Assembly (NCBI GenBank): GCA_001567505.1
Contig: LLEU01000012.1
Span: forward strand, 1-64,000
DNA length: 64,000 nt
Direction of reading: 5' to 3'
From: Acidobacteria bacterium OLB17
GTDB lineage: Bacteria; Acidobacteriota; Blastocatellia; Pyrinomonadales; Pyrinomonadaceae
A program made the translations under genes and the position numbers. This document shows positions 47,388 through 55,809 of the stretch, one piece after another (position 1 is the stretch's first letter; each line of letters opens with the position of its first letter). Under the pieces are notes generated by a model that saw only the letters and a list, made by a program, of their open reading frames with translations, ran no database searches and had not been told where the DNA came from.

Positions 47388-47927
47388 CTAGCCGATGAAC
47401 ATCTCGTCCTCGACATAAACTCGGTCGATCTGTTTCGGGGCCGGTGCAAAAAGCACTTCCAGGCCCTTTCGGACGCCGGCCATTATCGCCGCTATCTCAC
47501 GTGCGGGAACGACGATCTTCTCCTGAACGAATTCGGTCGTATCCATCACCTTGATCTGCGTATCGTCGATCGTCCGGCTGACGAGGGCAACCTTGTCTTT
47601 TGCCGTGATCGCCGTATCGCTGACAAGGGCCTTGAGCTCGGCGACCTCTTCCTTGATGAGCTCCGTCGATTCGGCTAGATGTCGCGTTGCGACCGAAAGA
47701 TTGGCCGAAATATCGTTGAAATGTACCGAGATCTCTTTGCCCTGCGCGCCGATCGCATCGACCTTTGTGATCAAAGGCTCGACCCTTTCTTCGACGCGCC
47801 GCACCGTGCCGACGACCTTGCGCACTATCGTTGCGATCCGGACAAGGGCGACTGCCATTACGACAAAGCAGACGGCGATGACGATGGAGGCCACCATCAT
47901 CCAAAATTGCGGTTCAGACGCATTCAT
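47388..47927 (-). CDS. DUF948-like membrane-anchored coiled-coil protein
   Basis: A 179-residue protein: one N-terminal transmembrane helix (FWMMVASIVIAVCFVVMAVA) then a long helical region with heptad-like spacing (VRRVEERVEPLITKVDAIGA; LAESTELIKEEVAELKALVS), similar to DUF948/YtxG-type general stress proteins. It ends FAPAPKQIDRVYVEDEMFIG. The YtxH-domain gene lies immediately upstream (2-bp gap), the common ytxG-ytxH-like pairing. Confidence 0.75.
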   Translation of the reverse strand: MNASEPQFWMMVASIVIAVCFVVMAVALVRIATIVRKVVGTVRRVEERVEPLITKVDAIGAQGKEISVHFNDISANLSVATRHLAESTELIKEEVAELKALVSDTAITAKDKVALVSRTIDDTQIKVMDTTEFVQEKIVVPAREIAAIMAGVRKGLEVLFAPAPKQIDRVYVEDEMFIG

Positions 47928-47929
47928 TG

Positions 47930-48367
47930 TTACTTATCGTCCTTCTTTTCGACCGGATAGCTCGCACGGCCCTCGGTGATCGCGTTCGCCTCACCGCGGC
48001 GTTTTTCCGCCGTGTACGCGTCCTTTCCCGCCTCGATAGCGGCGGTAAATGGATTTGTTGTCCGGGCAGCCGCGGCCCTGGCCTTGTCGCCAAGTTCACT
48101 CGCCTTTTCCTGCGCCGAGTGATACAGGTCGCCGGCCTTTTCCGAGGCCGCGTCGTAGTATTCGCCCGCTTTTGCCTGGAGCTGCGTTGCCGCCTCTTTG
48201 CCCTTCTCGATGCCCTTGCGGGTAGCATCGGCAATGTCTCCGCGAAGTTCTTCGCCGGATTTCGGGGCAAAAAGCAGGGCAAGGATCGCTCCGATGCCGC
48301 CGCCAACCAGCAGATACGTCAACTTTGTCGAGGCACTCGTACCTTCGCGTTCGTATTCTCGTCTCAT
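47930..48367 (-). CDS. YtxH-domain protein
   Basis: A 145-residue protein. After MRREYEREGTSASTK comes the YtxH signature: a Gly-rich membrane helix TYLLVGGGIGAILALLFAPK followed by SGEELRGDIADATRKGIEKG. The rest is an amphipathic Ala/Lys/Glu helix with LEA-like periodicity. The ATG at 48367 has a strong AGGAGA site; the in-frame extension to 48490 is non-coding in character. Likely an envelope stress protein working with the DUF948-like partner downstream. Confidence 0.85.
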   Translation of the reverse strand: MRREYEREGTSASTKLTYLLVGGGIGAILALLFAPKSGEELRGDIADATRKGIEKGKEAATQLQAKAGEYYDAASEKAGDLYHSAQEKASELGDKARAAAARTTNPFTAAIEAGKDAYTAEKRRGEANAITEGRASYPVEKKDDK

Positions 48368-48549
48368 CGTTTCTCCTTTGTTCTCAGGCCCCAAAGGGCC
48401 GAAACCGCTCTTAAAGTGTCTTTGTCCATAACTATAACAAAAACAAAACTTTGAGGGCAATTTAATTTTTCGCGGCCCGTCGGCCTGCATTCCGGACGGG
48501 TTTTTCCGGGCCGATTTGCTACAATGCTCGTTTGTCCGCGTGCTGTTAA

Positions 48550-50355
48550 ATGGATCTTTCGCGTATTCGTAATTTTTCTATCATCGCCCATATCGACCAT
48601 GGGAAATCTACCCTTGCAGACCGCATCCTGCAGTTGACCGGCGCCGTTGCCGAGCGCGAGATGGAGGACCAGCTGCTCGATGATATGGACCTCGAACGCG
48701 AACGCGGCATCACCATCAAGGCCCACGCCGTTCGCCTCGACTACAAGGCAAAGGACGGCAAGGACTATGTCCTGAACCTGATCGACACGCCCGGACACGT
48801 CGATTTTACATACGAGGTCTCGCGCTCGCTCTCGGCGTGCGAAGGCGCTCTTCTTGTCGTCGATGCCTCGCAGGGCGTCGAGGCACAGACGCTTGCGAAC
48901 ACCTATCTTGCGATCGAGAACGACCTCGAACTCGTGCCGGTCCTCAACAAGATCGACCTGCCTTCGGCCGAACCCGATCGGATAAAAGAGCAGATCGAGA
49001 CGATCATAGGTCTCGATACCTCGCACACGGTGCTTGCTTCGGCGAAAACGGGTGTGGGCGTGGGCGACATTCTCGAAGAGATCGTTCGCGACATTCCGCC
49101 GCCGAAGGGCGACGCCAACGCTCCGCTAAAGGCACTCATATTCGACAGTTGGTACGACTCATACCGCGGCGTGATCGTGCTTTTTCGCATCATCGACGGG
49201 ACTATACGAAAGGGTTCGAAGATCCGATTCTTCAACACCGGCCGTGAGTATCTCGTTGAAACAATTGGGGTTAACCGCCCACGGCCAACGCCGATCGACG
49301 AGCTCGGGCCGGGCGAGGTGGGCTTTCTAACGGCGTCGATCAAGACCGTTGCGGACGTCCAGATCGGCGACACGATCACGGATGCCGCAAAACCGACAGA
49401 GGAACCTTTTCCCGGCTTTCAGGAAGTCAAGCCGATGGTCTTTGCCGGGCTTTATCCGACAGATTCCGCGCAGTACGAAGACTTGCGTGATGCTATGGAA
49501 AAGCTTCGCCTCAACGACGCTTCATTTTTCTTTGAACCGGAAAGCTCGAGCGCGCTCGGCTTCGGTTTTCGATGTGGATTTCTCGGGCTTCTGCATATGG
49601 AGATCGTGCAGGAGCGGCTTGAACGCGAGTTCAACCTCGACCTGATCACGACTGCGCCGGGCGTACGTTATCGCGTTACGACTACCGACGGCGTTATGCA
49701 CGAGATCGATTCTCCTTCGCAGATGCCCGACCCCGGCCGCATCACAAAGATCGAAGAACCCGTGATCGAGGCAACGATCCTGACGAACGACTCGTTCCTT
49801 GGCGGCATTCTGCCGCTGCTTGATGAGAAACGCGGCATCCAGAAGCGCTTCGAGTACGTCACGACAGACCGCGTGATGCTCGTCTATGAACTGCCGCTGA
49901 ATGAGATCGTGCTGGATTTTTACGACCGGCTGAAGAGCGTTTCGCGGGGTTACGCATCGCTCGATTATCATCTTTCTGGGTACGCTCAGAGCAAGCTCGT
50001 AAAGCTCGATATCCTGGTCTCCGGCGAACCTGTGGACGCCCTTTCGCTGATCCTCCACAACGACACCGCCGCCGCAAAGGGCCGCCTTCTCACCGCGAAG
50101 ATGAAGGAATTGATCCCGCGGCAAATGTTCGAGGTCGCGATCCAGGCCGCCATCGGGAATAAGGTCATCGCACGCGAGACCGTAAAGGCGATGGGTAAGA
50201 ACGTGATCGCGAAATGCTACGGCGGCGATATCTCGCGAAAGCGGAAGCTGCTCGAAAAGCAAAAAGAGGGCAAGAAGCGTATGAAGAAGGTCGGCCGCGT
50301 GGAGATCCCACAGGAAGCTTTCCTTGCCGTCCTGCGGGTCAACGAAGGGAACTGA
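48550..50355 (+). CDS. lepA: elongation factor 4 (LepA)
   Basis: A 601-residue ribosomal GTPase that back-translocates or remodels ribosomes. G1 [20 protein letters not shown], switch [22 protein letters not shown]3 [17 protein letters not shown]4 [12 protein letters not shown]. The EF4-specific C-terminus is present ([12 protein letters not shown]-like region near residue 475; [40 protein letters not shown]). Full length, starting ATG 48550. The SRAP gene follows after 11 bp. Confidence 0.97.
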   Translation: MDLSRIRNFSIIAHIDHGKSTLADRILQLTGAVAEREMEDQLLDDMDLERERGITIKAHAVRLDYKAKDGKDYVLNLIDTPGHVDFTYEVSRSLSACEGALLVVDASQGVEAQTLANTYLAIENDLELVPVLNKIDLPSAEPDRIKEQIETIIGLDTSHTVLASAKTGVGVGDILEEIVRDIPPPKGDANAPLKALIFDSWYDSYRGVIVLFRIIDGTIRKGSKIRFFNTGREYLVETIGVNRPRPTPIDELGPGEVGFLTASIKTVADVQIGDTITDAAKPTEEPFPGFQEVKPMVFAGLYPTDSAQYEDLRDAMEKLRLNDASFFFEPESSSALGFGFRCGFLGLLHMEIVQERLEREFNLDLITTAPGVRYRVTTTDGVMHEIDSPSQMPDPGRITKIEEPVIEATILTNDSFLGGILPLLDEKRGIQKRFEYVTTDRVMLVYELPLNEIVLDFYDRLKSVSRGYASLDYHLSGYAQSKLVKLDILVSGEPVDALSLILHNDTAAAKGRLLTAKMKELIPRQMFEVAIQAAIGNKVIARETVKAMGKNVIAKCYGGDISRKRKLLEKQKEGKKRMKKVGRVEIPQEAFLAVLRVNEGN

Positions 50356-50366
50356 CGGTCGAACCT

Positions 50367-51038
50367 ATGTGCGGACGCTATTTGTTGAAAGCTCTGAGTG
50401 CCGACATCATTCGGCACTTCGAACTTGTCGATGGCCTCGAGTATTTCGACGAGCACGGATACAAGTTCGACCGCGAGGTCTTTCCGGGCGAACCGATCCT
50501 GGCGATCAACAAATACCACGTTCCGGAGGACGTTTGGTGGACGATCCGCGACACGACCTTCGACGGAAAACTCACGAATGCGATAAACGCCCGCAGCGAG
50601 ACGGTCGCAAGGGTGAAGATGTTTCGCGATGCCTTTCGGGACGATCGCGTCCTGATCCCGGCAACCGCGATCTACGAATGGCAGCTTCAGCCTGACCGCA
50701 CAAAGGTTCGCTACGAGATCTCATTCGACACGCAAATATTCGCCCTTGCCGGTATCGCCCGCGATTGCGAGATCAAGGGCGAATTAAGACGCTGCACGGC
50801 GATCCTGACGACAACACCGAACGATATCTTCCGCGAGATACACAACACGAAAGAACGACAGGCCGTCGTTATACGTCCCGAGGATCACGAAAGCTGGCTC
50901 GACCCGGACACGCCGTTAGATACGCTCAACGAAATGATGAAGCCGCTGCCGAACGAAGTGACCTTCGCCAAGCGTGCTGAAGACGAGAAAGCGGGCACCA
51001 GGGACCTTGAACAACCGCTCTTCAGCGGCCTAGAATAG
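50367..51038 (+). CDS. SOS response-associated peptidase (SRAP/YedK family)
   Basis: A 223-residue protein of the HMCES/YedK family, which crosslinks to abasic sites in single-stranded DNA through Cys2. It begins MCGRYLLKALSADIIRHFEL, so the catalytic Cys is at position 2 after Met removal; NAINARSETVARVKMFRDAF and LIPATAIYEWQL carry the conserved Asn and Glu, and IFREIHNTKERQAVVI the His. The start at 50367 is fixed by the requirement for Cys2. Confidence 0.94.
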   Translation: MCGRYLLKALSADIIRHFELVDGLEYFDEHGYKFDREVFPGEPILAINKYHVPEDVWWTIRDTTFDGKLTNAINARSETVARVKMFRDAFRDDRVLIPATAIYEWQLQPDRTKVRYEISFDTQIFALAGIARDCEIKGELRRCTAILTTTPNDIFREIHNTKERQAVVIRPEDHESWLDPDTPLDTLNEMMKPLPNEVTFAKRAEDEKAGTRDLEQPLFSGLE

Positions 51039-51044
51039 CGAACT

Positions 51045-51289
51045 ATGGACGAAAAATGCTGCGAGGTCCATGGCACAAAACTGGAAAGCCGGACCTTCCC
51101 GATCATTTATGGCTTTCGGCCCGGCCGCCGGATCCCGGTGACAGAATAATGGATTTTCCGCATGCCGAGACCGAAACCTTCGGCGGATGCCTTGTTTCTT
51201 TTGACCAACCGGAGGAAGTAACCCAAGTGGTCTGCCCGGCTTGTGTCGAAGCAAAAGAAGCCTGGCTGAAAAGCTTGGAGTTGGATTAG
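51045..51289 (+). CDS. small zinc-binding protein, probable frameshift
   Basis: Reading from ATG 51045 gives MDEKCCEVHGTKLESRTFPI and on to VTE before TAA at 51147-51149; the next frame starts ATG 51149 (MDFPHAETETFGGCLVSFDQ) and ends at 51289 with VVCPACVEAKEAW. The CxxH half-site in the first part and the CxxC in the second form one zinc ribbon, and together they resemble small uncharacterised zinc proteins with an N-terminal CxxH and late CxxC. One missing base near 51147 would fuse them; alternatively TAATG couples two peptides. Follows the SRAP gene by 6 bp. Confidence 0.6.
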
Positions 51290-51520
51290 CCCGTCCTTGA
51301 ACGCGAGGCCTTGCGAACTGACCTCAGCAGCGCGCGAAATACCCGACAAACCCGCAAAGTCGCGCGGGCACGCAACTTCTCCGCTTCCCTTGTAAATCGA
51401 TGCCCTTTCGTGCTTTTATAAGAGTTCGCCGTTGGCCGAAAAAGGGGATTGCCGCCCGGCATTTTTCTTTCTGCCGCCGACCGCGAAACGGCTCTTACCG
51501 CAAGAGCAACGCACTTCAAT

Positions 51521-51607
51521 GCCGGAGTGGCGAAATTGGTATACGCACCAGACTCAAAATCTGGCGAGGGCAACTTCATGTCGGTTCGAGTCCGACCTCC
51601 GGCACCA
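51521..51607 (+). tRNA. tRNA-Leu (anticodon CAA)
   Basis: Class II tRNA with perfect acceptor stem (GCCGGAG / CTCCGGC), anticodon loop ACTCAAAATCT giving CAA, T arm GTCGG TTCGAGT CCGAC and encoded CCA. It marks the border of the integrated element: sequence composition and gene type change directly after its 3' end. The 230 bp between the small zinc protein and this tRNA show no convincing gene. Confidence 0.97.
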
Positions 51608-52129
51608 TTTTATTGCTTGATTATCAAGGACTTAGCCATTAGCTACTTTTCCCGTTAGCTAACCGACAACAGACTGTGGACACTTTGGCGGACACACTCA
51701 ATGTGTTCGCCCTTTGTTTTTACGCCCACCTTGTCAACGGGGAAGTGTTCTCAACTGGGACACTTCCGAAACAATGACAGCATAGCATCGAAATCCTGCG
51801 TTGTCAAGATAACTCCTTTATTTACTTCACTTTACGCTTGCTTTTTATGAAAGGATTTGTTAGACTTTAACCAGACTTGATGAAAGCTGATAAATCAACG
51901 GCGATTGCAGAGTTTAGCCTAATAAGCGAAAAGCCGGAACATCCGAAAGTTTAGCGACAGTGGACGTTCCAGCTTTAATTTTTGAACAAAATACAGACGG
52001 TAGAACCGTCCGTTTCGCAGTGCCGAAGCACCACTAATATCTTCTCTCAAGGCAGCTATTTAGTCAAGGGTTTTCCCAGAGTTTTCGTCAAAGCACAACT
52101 TAAACGGTTCTACACGTCGAGGAGATAAT
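51608..52129. other. palindrome-rich non-coding region beside the tRNA (putative att/control region)
   Basis: About 520 bp without a convincing gene. It holds perfect palindromes CTTGAT-T-ATCAAG (51616-51628) and GTTAGCTAAC (51654-51663), a terminator hairpin (51687-51711), the inverted repeat GGAAGTGT/ACACTTCC (51741-51748, 51760-51767), a GACGGT/ACCGTC hairpin (51996-52010), and three copies of GGACAC (51678, 51690, 51758). Such clusters of short repeats next to a tRNA are typical of integrase arm sites, excisionase sites and the promoter of the first element gene. Confidence 0.5.
51687..51711 (+). terminator. terminator downstream of tRNA-Leu
   Basis: GGCGGACACA pairs with TGTGTTCGCC (one mismatch), loop CTCAA, followed by CTTTGTTTTTA. 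It would end the tRNA-Leu transcript. Confidence 0.65.
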
Positions 52130-52342
52130 ATGGATTTTGAAATCCGCTTCGATGGTGACGAACCCGTCCCATTCATATCAGAAAGTGAAGCCGCAAAGCT
52201 TCTTAAAATATCACAGGAAACATTACAGCGAATCCGATACGCTGGTGAAATTCAGTTCTACCGTGTCGGTGGTCGTGTCTTTTATTTACCACAGAACCTT
52301 TATGAGTTTGTGCGTCGTTGTCGTCAAGGAGGTGATGAGTAA
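52130..52342 (+). CDS. excisionase-like MerR-type HTH protein
   Basis: A 70-residue DNA-binding protein with the HTH_17 excisionase pattern: FISESEAAKLLKISQETLQR, then YAGEIQFYRVGGRVFYLPQN as the wing. Such Xis-like proteins bend att DNA for excision or regulate early element genes. A GAGGAG ribosome-binding site precedes the ATG. The stop overlaps the next ATG (TAATG), so it is translationally coupled to the primase-like gene. Confidence 0.85.
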   Translation: MDFEIRFDGDEPVPFISESEAAKLLKISQETLQRIRYAGEIQFYRVGGRVFYLPQNLYEFVRRCRQGGDE

Positions 52343-53396
52343 TGGCACGGCGTGGAACTTTTCAGATACCGCAAACTAAGCAATACCCGAAGAATGAATC
52401 GGGATTCGTCCGAGTAAAACAGAACAGCCCGTGTGCCGTTTGTGGTAAGGCAAGCTGGTGCACCCGCTCTGGTGACGGCGTGCTCGCGTATTGTATGCGG
52501 GTAGCGGCTGGCAGTGTTAAGCAGATAGCGAACAAGCATACGTTCACGTTCTAACGGCGAATCCCAGCTATGTTCCGCAGGCTACGGTCGTCAAGCGTTC
52601 CGCTCCGGCGACTGTCACGGCGAGTGCCGACACAAAGGATGAAGTCTATCGTTACCTCTTAACAGAGTGCCTTACATTGGACGCAGATCACGGCGACCAT
52701 TTGTTAACGGAACGAGGATTCAGTGATCCGGCAATCGTCGCTAACCTTTATGCTTCGACTCCGAAAGTCCGAGACCGTGAAGCCGTTAGCAAGCAGTTAG
52801 CCGATAAGTTTGGTGACACGTTGCGAGGTGTTGCTGGTTGCTACATAGACCCTAAGACGCGTGCTTGGCGTTTCCGGTTTCCGCAGTACGGCTTTCTTAT
52901 TCCGTGCCTTAACTCACGTGGTCAGATTGCAGGTTTGATGGTTCGTCGGAATGGTAATGCTGTCCCGAAATACTATTGGGTTTCGACTCCGGCAGACACG
53001 TATGAAGGCGGAGCTTCGTCGGGCACACCGATTCATTTTTCGCAGTCGCATAGGATTAAGACGGTGCGTCAAGTGATAGTGACCGAAGGCATTCTTAAGG
53101 CAGACCGAATCACAGAGTTTCACGACTTGCCTTGCATCGGCATTCCCGGCGTTCACAACTTCAAGGAAACATTTGCCGTTGACCTCAAGCGTATTTTTCC
53201 AGAGATTGAGTTGGCATTGGTTGCATTCGACGCAGACTTTGTTAACAACCCGCACGTGCAGGACGGTCTTTGCAAACTCGTCTTTAATTTGGCTCCGGTC
53301 ATCGAGACACACATCTTGAAATGGAATCTCAGCGACGGCAAAGGGTTGGACGATGTGCTCTTCAACGAGCGGGAGGTCAACGATGAAGAATGTTAG
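52342..53396 (+). CDS. zinc-finger / TOPRIM primase-like protein (DUF3854-like), frameshifted
   Basis: Frame 1 from 52342 carries a primase-type zinc finger (CAVCGKASWC ... GVLAYCMRVAAGSVKQ) and stops at 52554. A second frame, open from about 52535, continues AYVHVLTANPSYVPQ, then DEVYRYLLTECLTLDADHGD and the TOPRIM elements VIVTEGILKADRI (Glu) and LALVAFDADF (DxD), ending at 53396. Restoring one base near 52534-52537 (AAGCAT to AAGGCAT) fuses them into one protein of about 351 residues whose layout, zinc finger then TOPRIM, matches plasmid and satellite primase-like proteins. No initiation codon other than TTG 52677 serves the second half alone. Confidence 0.78.
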
Positions 53397-54516
53397 TGAG
53401 CTGACCGTTGAAGAGTTCAAAGCGACGTTGGCCGTTACGACGGATCCCGGTGATGCAGCACTCGTTGTTGATAAACCCGTTGGTAATAGACCGAGCATCA
53501 TAAGTGCAAAGGAACTTCTTACCAAAGTCTTTCCGAAGCCTAAGTATGCGGTTGACGGTTTGCTACCCGAAGGCGTGACGGTGCTGGTCGGTAAACCAAA
53601 GCTAGGTAAGTCGTGGTTGACCATCGGTATCGCTGTAGCCGTGGCGTCAGGCGGCAAGGCACTAGGCACGATTCCCGTTGATAGGGGCGATGTCCTTTTG
53701 CTTGCCCTAGAAGATGGTGCGCGGCGTTTACAGCACCGTCTTAACGGCGTTCTAAATGGCGGCACGGTTCCAGCGGGTTTGGATGTAGCGACGGAATGGC
53801 GACGTATTGACGACGGCGGTCTTGACGACATTGAGGGGTGGTTGAAAGACCATCCCGAAGCCCGTCTTGTCGTTGTCGATACTCTCAAACGAGTTCGTCC
53901 ACCAGAGCGACCCGGACGCATCTACAACGATGACTATGACGCTATCGCACCGCTCGCTGACTTGGCAAAACAATATGGCGTTGCAATCGTCGTTGTGCAC
54001 CATACGCGAAAGCAAGATAGTGAAGACCCCGTGGACTTGGTATCAGGTTCGACCGGACTCTCTGGAGCCGCCGATGGTGTGTGCGTCCTTAAACGAATGC
54101 GTCTGCAATCGAGTGCTGAGTTGTTGTCATTTGGCCGTGACTTTGAAGAGTCGTCGCTGGCTCTGGAGTGGGACAAGGAAACGCTCCAGTGGAAATGTGT
54201 CGGTGAGGCTGCGGAGTTCAAGATGAGCGTCGAGCGGCGGGCAATTATCGATGTCATTCGCAACAATGGCGGCAAGGCATCACGAAAGGAAATCGCTGAG
54301 GCTCTTGGCAAGGCATCTTCCACCGTTGGCAAGAACCTTTGGGATATGAAACAGGACGGACAAGTTATCTGTGACGAAGCTGGTAACTATCTCGAAGGTG
54401 ATTTGTTCGGTAATGCTGGTAACGCTGGTAACGCTGGTAACGGCGTTACTGGTGTTACCACCGTTAACGGTCTTACCTACGAACAAATGTGGGACGATGA
54501 AAGCCTGCCATTTTAG
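53383..54516 (+). CDS. repA: RepA-like AAA ATPase/helicase of the element
   Basis: A 377-residue hexameric-helicase-type ATPase (AAA_25/RSF1010 RepA-like). Walker A is VLVGKPKLGKSWLTIGIAVA near residue 75, Walker B ARLVVVDTLKRVRPPERPGR near residue 165, followed by AIVVVHHTRKQDSEDPVDLV with the sensor His. A winged-helix segment is at about residue 295 (GGKASRKEIAEALGKASSTV). The tail carries a GNA tripeptide repeat from tandem 9-bp DNA repeats. The ATG at 53383 follows GGGAGG and overlaps the primase-like gene by 14 bp. It would unwind element DNA for replication. Confidence 0.88.
   Translation: MKNVSELTVEEFKATLAVTTDPGDAALVVDKPVGNRPSIISAKELLTKVFPKPKYAVDGLLPEGVTVLVGKPKLGKSWLTIGIAVAVASGGKALGTIPVDRGDVLLLALEDGARRLQHRLNGVLNGGTVPAGLDVATEWRRIDDGGLDDIEGWLKDHPEARLVVVDTLKRVRPPERPGRIYNDDYDAIAPLADLAKQYGVAIVVVHHTRKQDSEDPVDLVSGSTGLSGAADGVCVLKRMRLQSSAELLSFGRDFEESSLALEWDKETLQWKCVGEAAEFKMSVERRAIIDVIRNNGGKASRKEIAEALGKASSTVGKNLWDMKQDGQVICDEAGNYLEGDLFGNAGNAGNAGNGVTGVTTVNGLTYEQMWDDESLPF
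54409..54444 (+). repeat. tandem 9-bp repeats near the 3' end of the RepA-like gene
   Basis: Four head-to-tail units: GGTAATGCT, GGTAACGCT, GGTAACGCT, GGTAACGGC, then an inverted relative GGTGTTACC at 54451-54459. They encode GNAGNAGNAGNG. The arrangement resembles short iterons, but it could be only a coding microsatellite. Confidence 0.6.
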
Positions 54517-54667
54517 AACCCGCCCTTATATAGATTTATATAACTTCGTATTAGGCAAGTCGGTTTTCCAGAAATTACAAATTAACCCCCCATCCCGCAA
54601 CGGCTCTTGGTGTAACTTTGGGCCGACACAAAATTTTCCGGCAAATAAAAAGGGGGGGCTACTAATA

Positions 54668-55747
54668 TTAGGATTCACTGCAGGAACCAGTCAGCAATGC
54701 GACTCCAATTCTCCGGGCCAGCTCCGGCGGGACGGCATTTCCGATAATGCGGGAGATGTCCGAGATACTTTGCGCCTTAAAAACGTAGTCGAGCGGGAAG
54801 GTTTGCAATGTCGCTCCTTCGCGAAGGGATATAGCGCGGTCTTGCTCTGGATGCCCAAACCGGCCGTTCGACAGACTGTAGAAACGGGTTGTTATAGTAG
54901 GCGCGGGCTTATTCCAAAACATTCTGCCGTAAATGTCCTGGAAACCAAACTTCTCATTGCCCTGGTGACGTTTGTAGACTGCCAGTTGCAAGTCAGTATC
55001 TTCCCAACCTTTCCGTGTTCCGCCATCGTGTTCCGTGACCGCTAGCCGCTTGAGATTCGTCTCACTTAGACCAGAAGCAGTGTGACAGAAATCGGTTTCG
55101 TCGCGGGTTCCGGCCTTTATCTTCGGGAATCGCTTTGTGTCGCCGATAAAGTTCTGCACAGTAAGCTCTGAATCAGCTACAGCTTCTGGGAAGCTAACAA
55201 CGTTGACACGGGACGCTATCAGCACAAATCGTCGTCGGGTCTGGGGAACTCCGTACTCGTCGGCTCTGATTGTTTTGTGTACAGACGAATAGCCATTGTC
55301 AGCCAAGAACGTGATGAAATCGGTTAGTGGACTTTCTTTGTTTCCGACTATTCCCGGTACGTTCTCGATTACTACATGCCCAGGCTTAAAGTAGTCAACG
55401 AATTTTCGGAAGTCGCCGAGTAGAGTCTTGGAGTCTTTGGAGCGCGTTTTGTCCGTACGCATGATGCTCCAGTATTGACACGGGCTGCAACCAACGAATA
55501 GTAACTCGTCATCATTCCGTCTAATCTGAATTCTGGTTCCATCCGTGGTTTTGTACCCGGTTTCCAACTTCTCGACGGCGAGCTTTGTTATATCCTCATG
55601 GATGAATTTTGCCGGCTTGTTATTAAATTCGTACGTTTCTCTACAGCGGCCATCCAAGTCGATACCAGCCAGAACTTTGATACCTGCTTTACGCAGGCCA
55701 TATGTCATTCCGCCCCCACCGCAGAAAAAATCAATCGCTCTAATCAT
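54668..55747 (-). CDS. drmMII: C5-cytosine DNA methyltransferase, DISARM-type (DrmMII)
   Basis: A 359-residue m5C methyltransferase. Motif I AIDFFCGGGGMTYGLRKAG, catalytic motif IV LLFVGCSPCQYWS, motif VI VVIENVPGIVG, motif VIII VPQTRRRFVLIAS and the C-terminal motif X RIIGNAVPPELARRIG are all intact, so it should be active. It is the last gene of the minus-strand operon after drmB (62-bp gap), the place drmMII holds in class 2 DISARM, where it marks host DNA as self. Its target motif cannot be read. The 150 bp between its stop and the convergent RepA gene hold C-rich and G-rich runs but no gene. Confidence 0.88.
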   Translation of the reverse strand: MIRAIDFFCGGGGMTYGLRKAGIKVLAGIDLDGRCRETYEFNNKPAKFIHEDITKLAVEKLETGYKTTDGTRIQIRRNDDELLFVGCSPCQYWSIMRTDKTRSKDSKTLLGDFRKFVDYFKPGHVVIENVPGIVGNKESPLTDFITFLADNGYSSVHKTIRADEYGVPQTRRRFVLIASRVNVVSFPEAVADSELTVQNFIGDTKRFPKIKAGTRDETDFCHTASGLSETNLKRLAVTEHDGGTRKGWEDTDLQLAVYKRHQGNEKFGFQDIYGRMFWNKPAPTITTRFYSLSNGRFGHPEQDRAISLREGATLQTFPLDYVFKAQSISDISRIIGNAVPPELARRIGVALLTGSCSES

Positions 55748-55809
55748 GTTTATCTTAAGAGATATCTAACCAATTATTTATCTGGCGCTCAAATCAATCG
55801 GTAATTCAA

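Noticed and set aside
51286-51579. Minus-strand 97-codon frame overlapping tRNA-Leu
   Set aside because: It begins inside the tRNA, is basic low-complexity sequence and has no ribosome-binding site; the 51290-51520 gap is better left unassigned.
51880-51954. A 24-codon frame beginning MKADKSTAIAEF in the element leader
   Set aside because: Too short, no ribosome-binding site and no relatives that I recognise; it could be chance.
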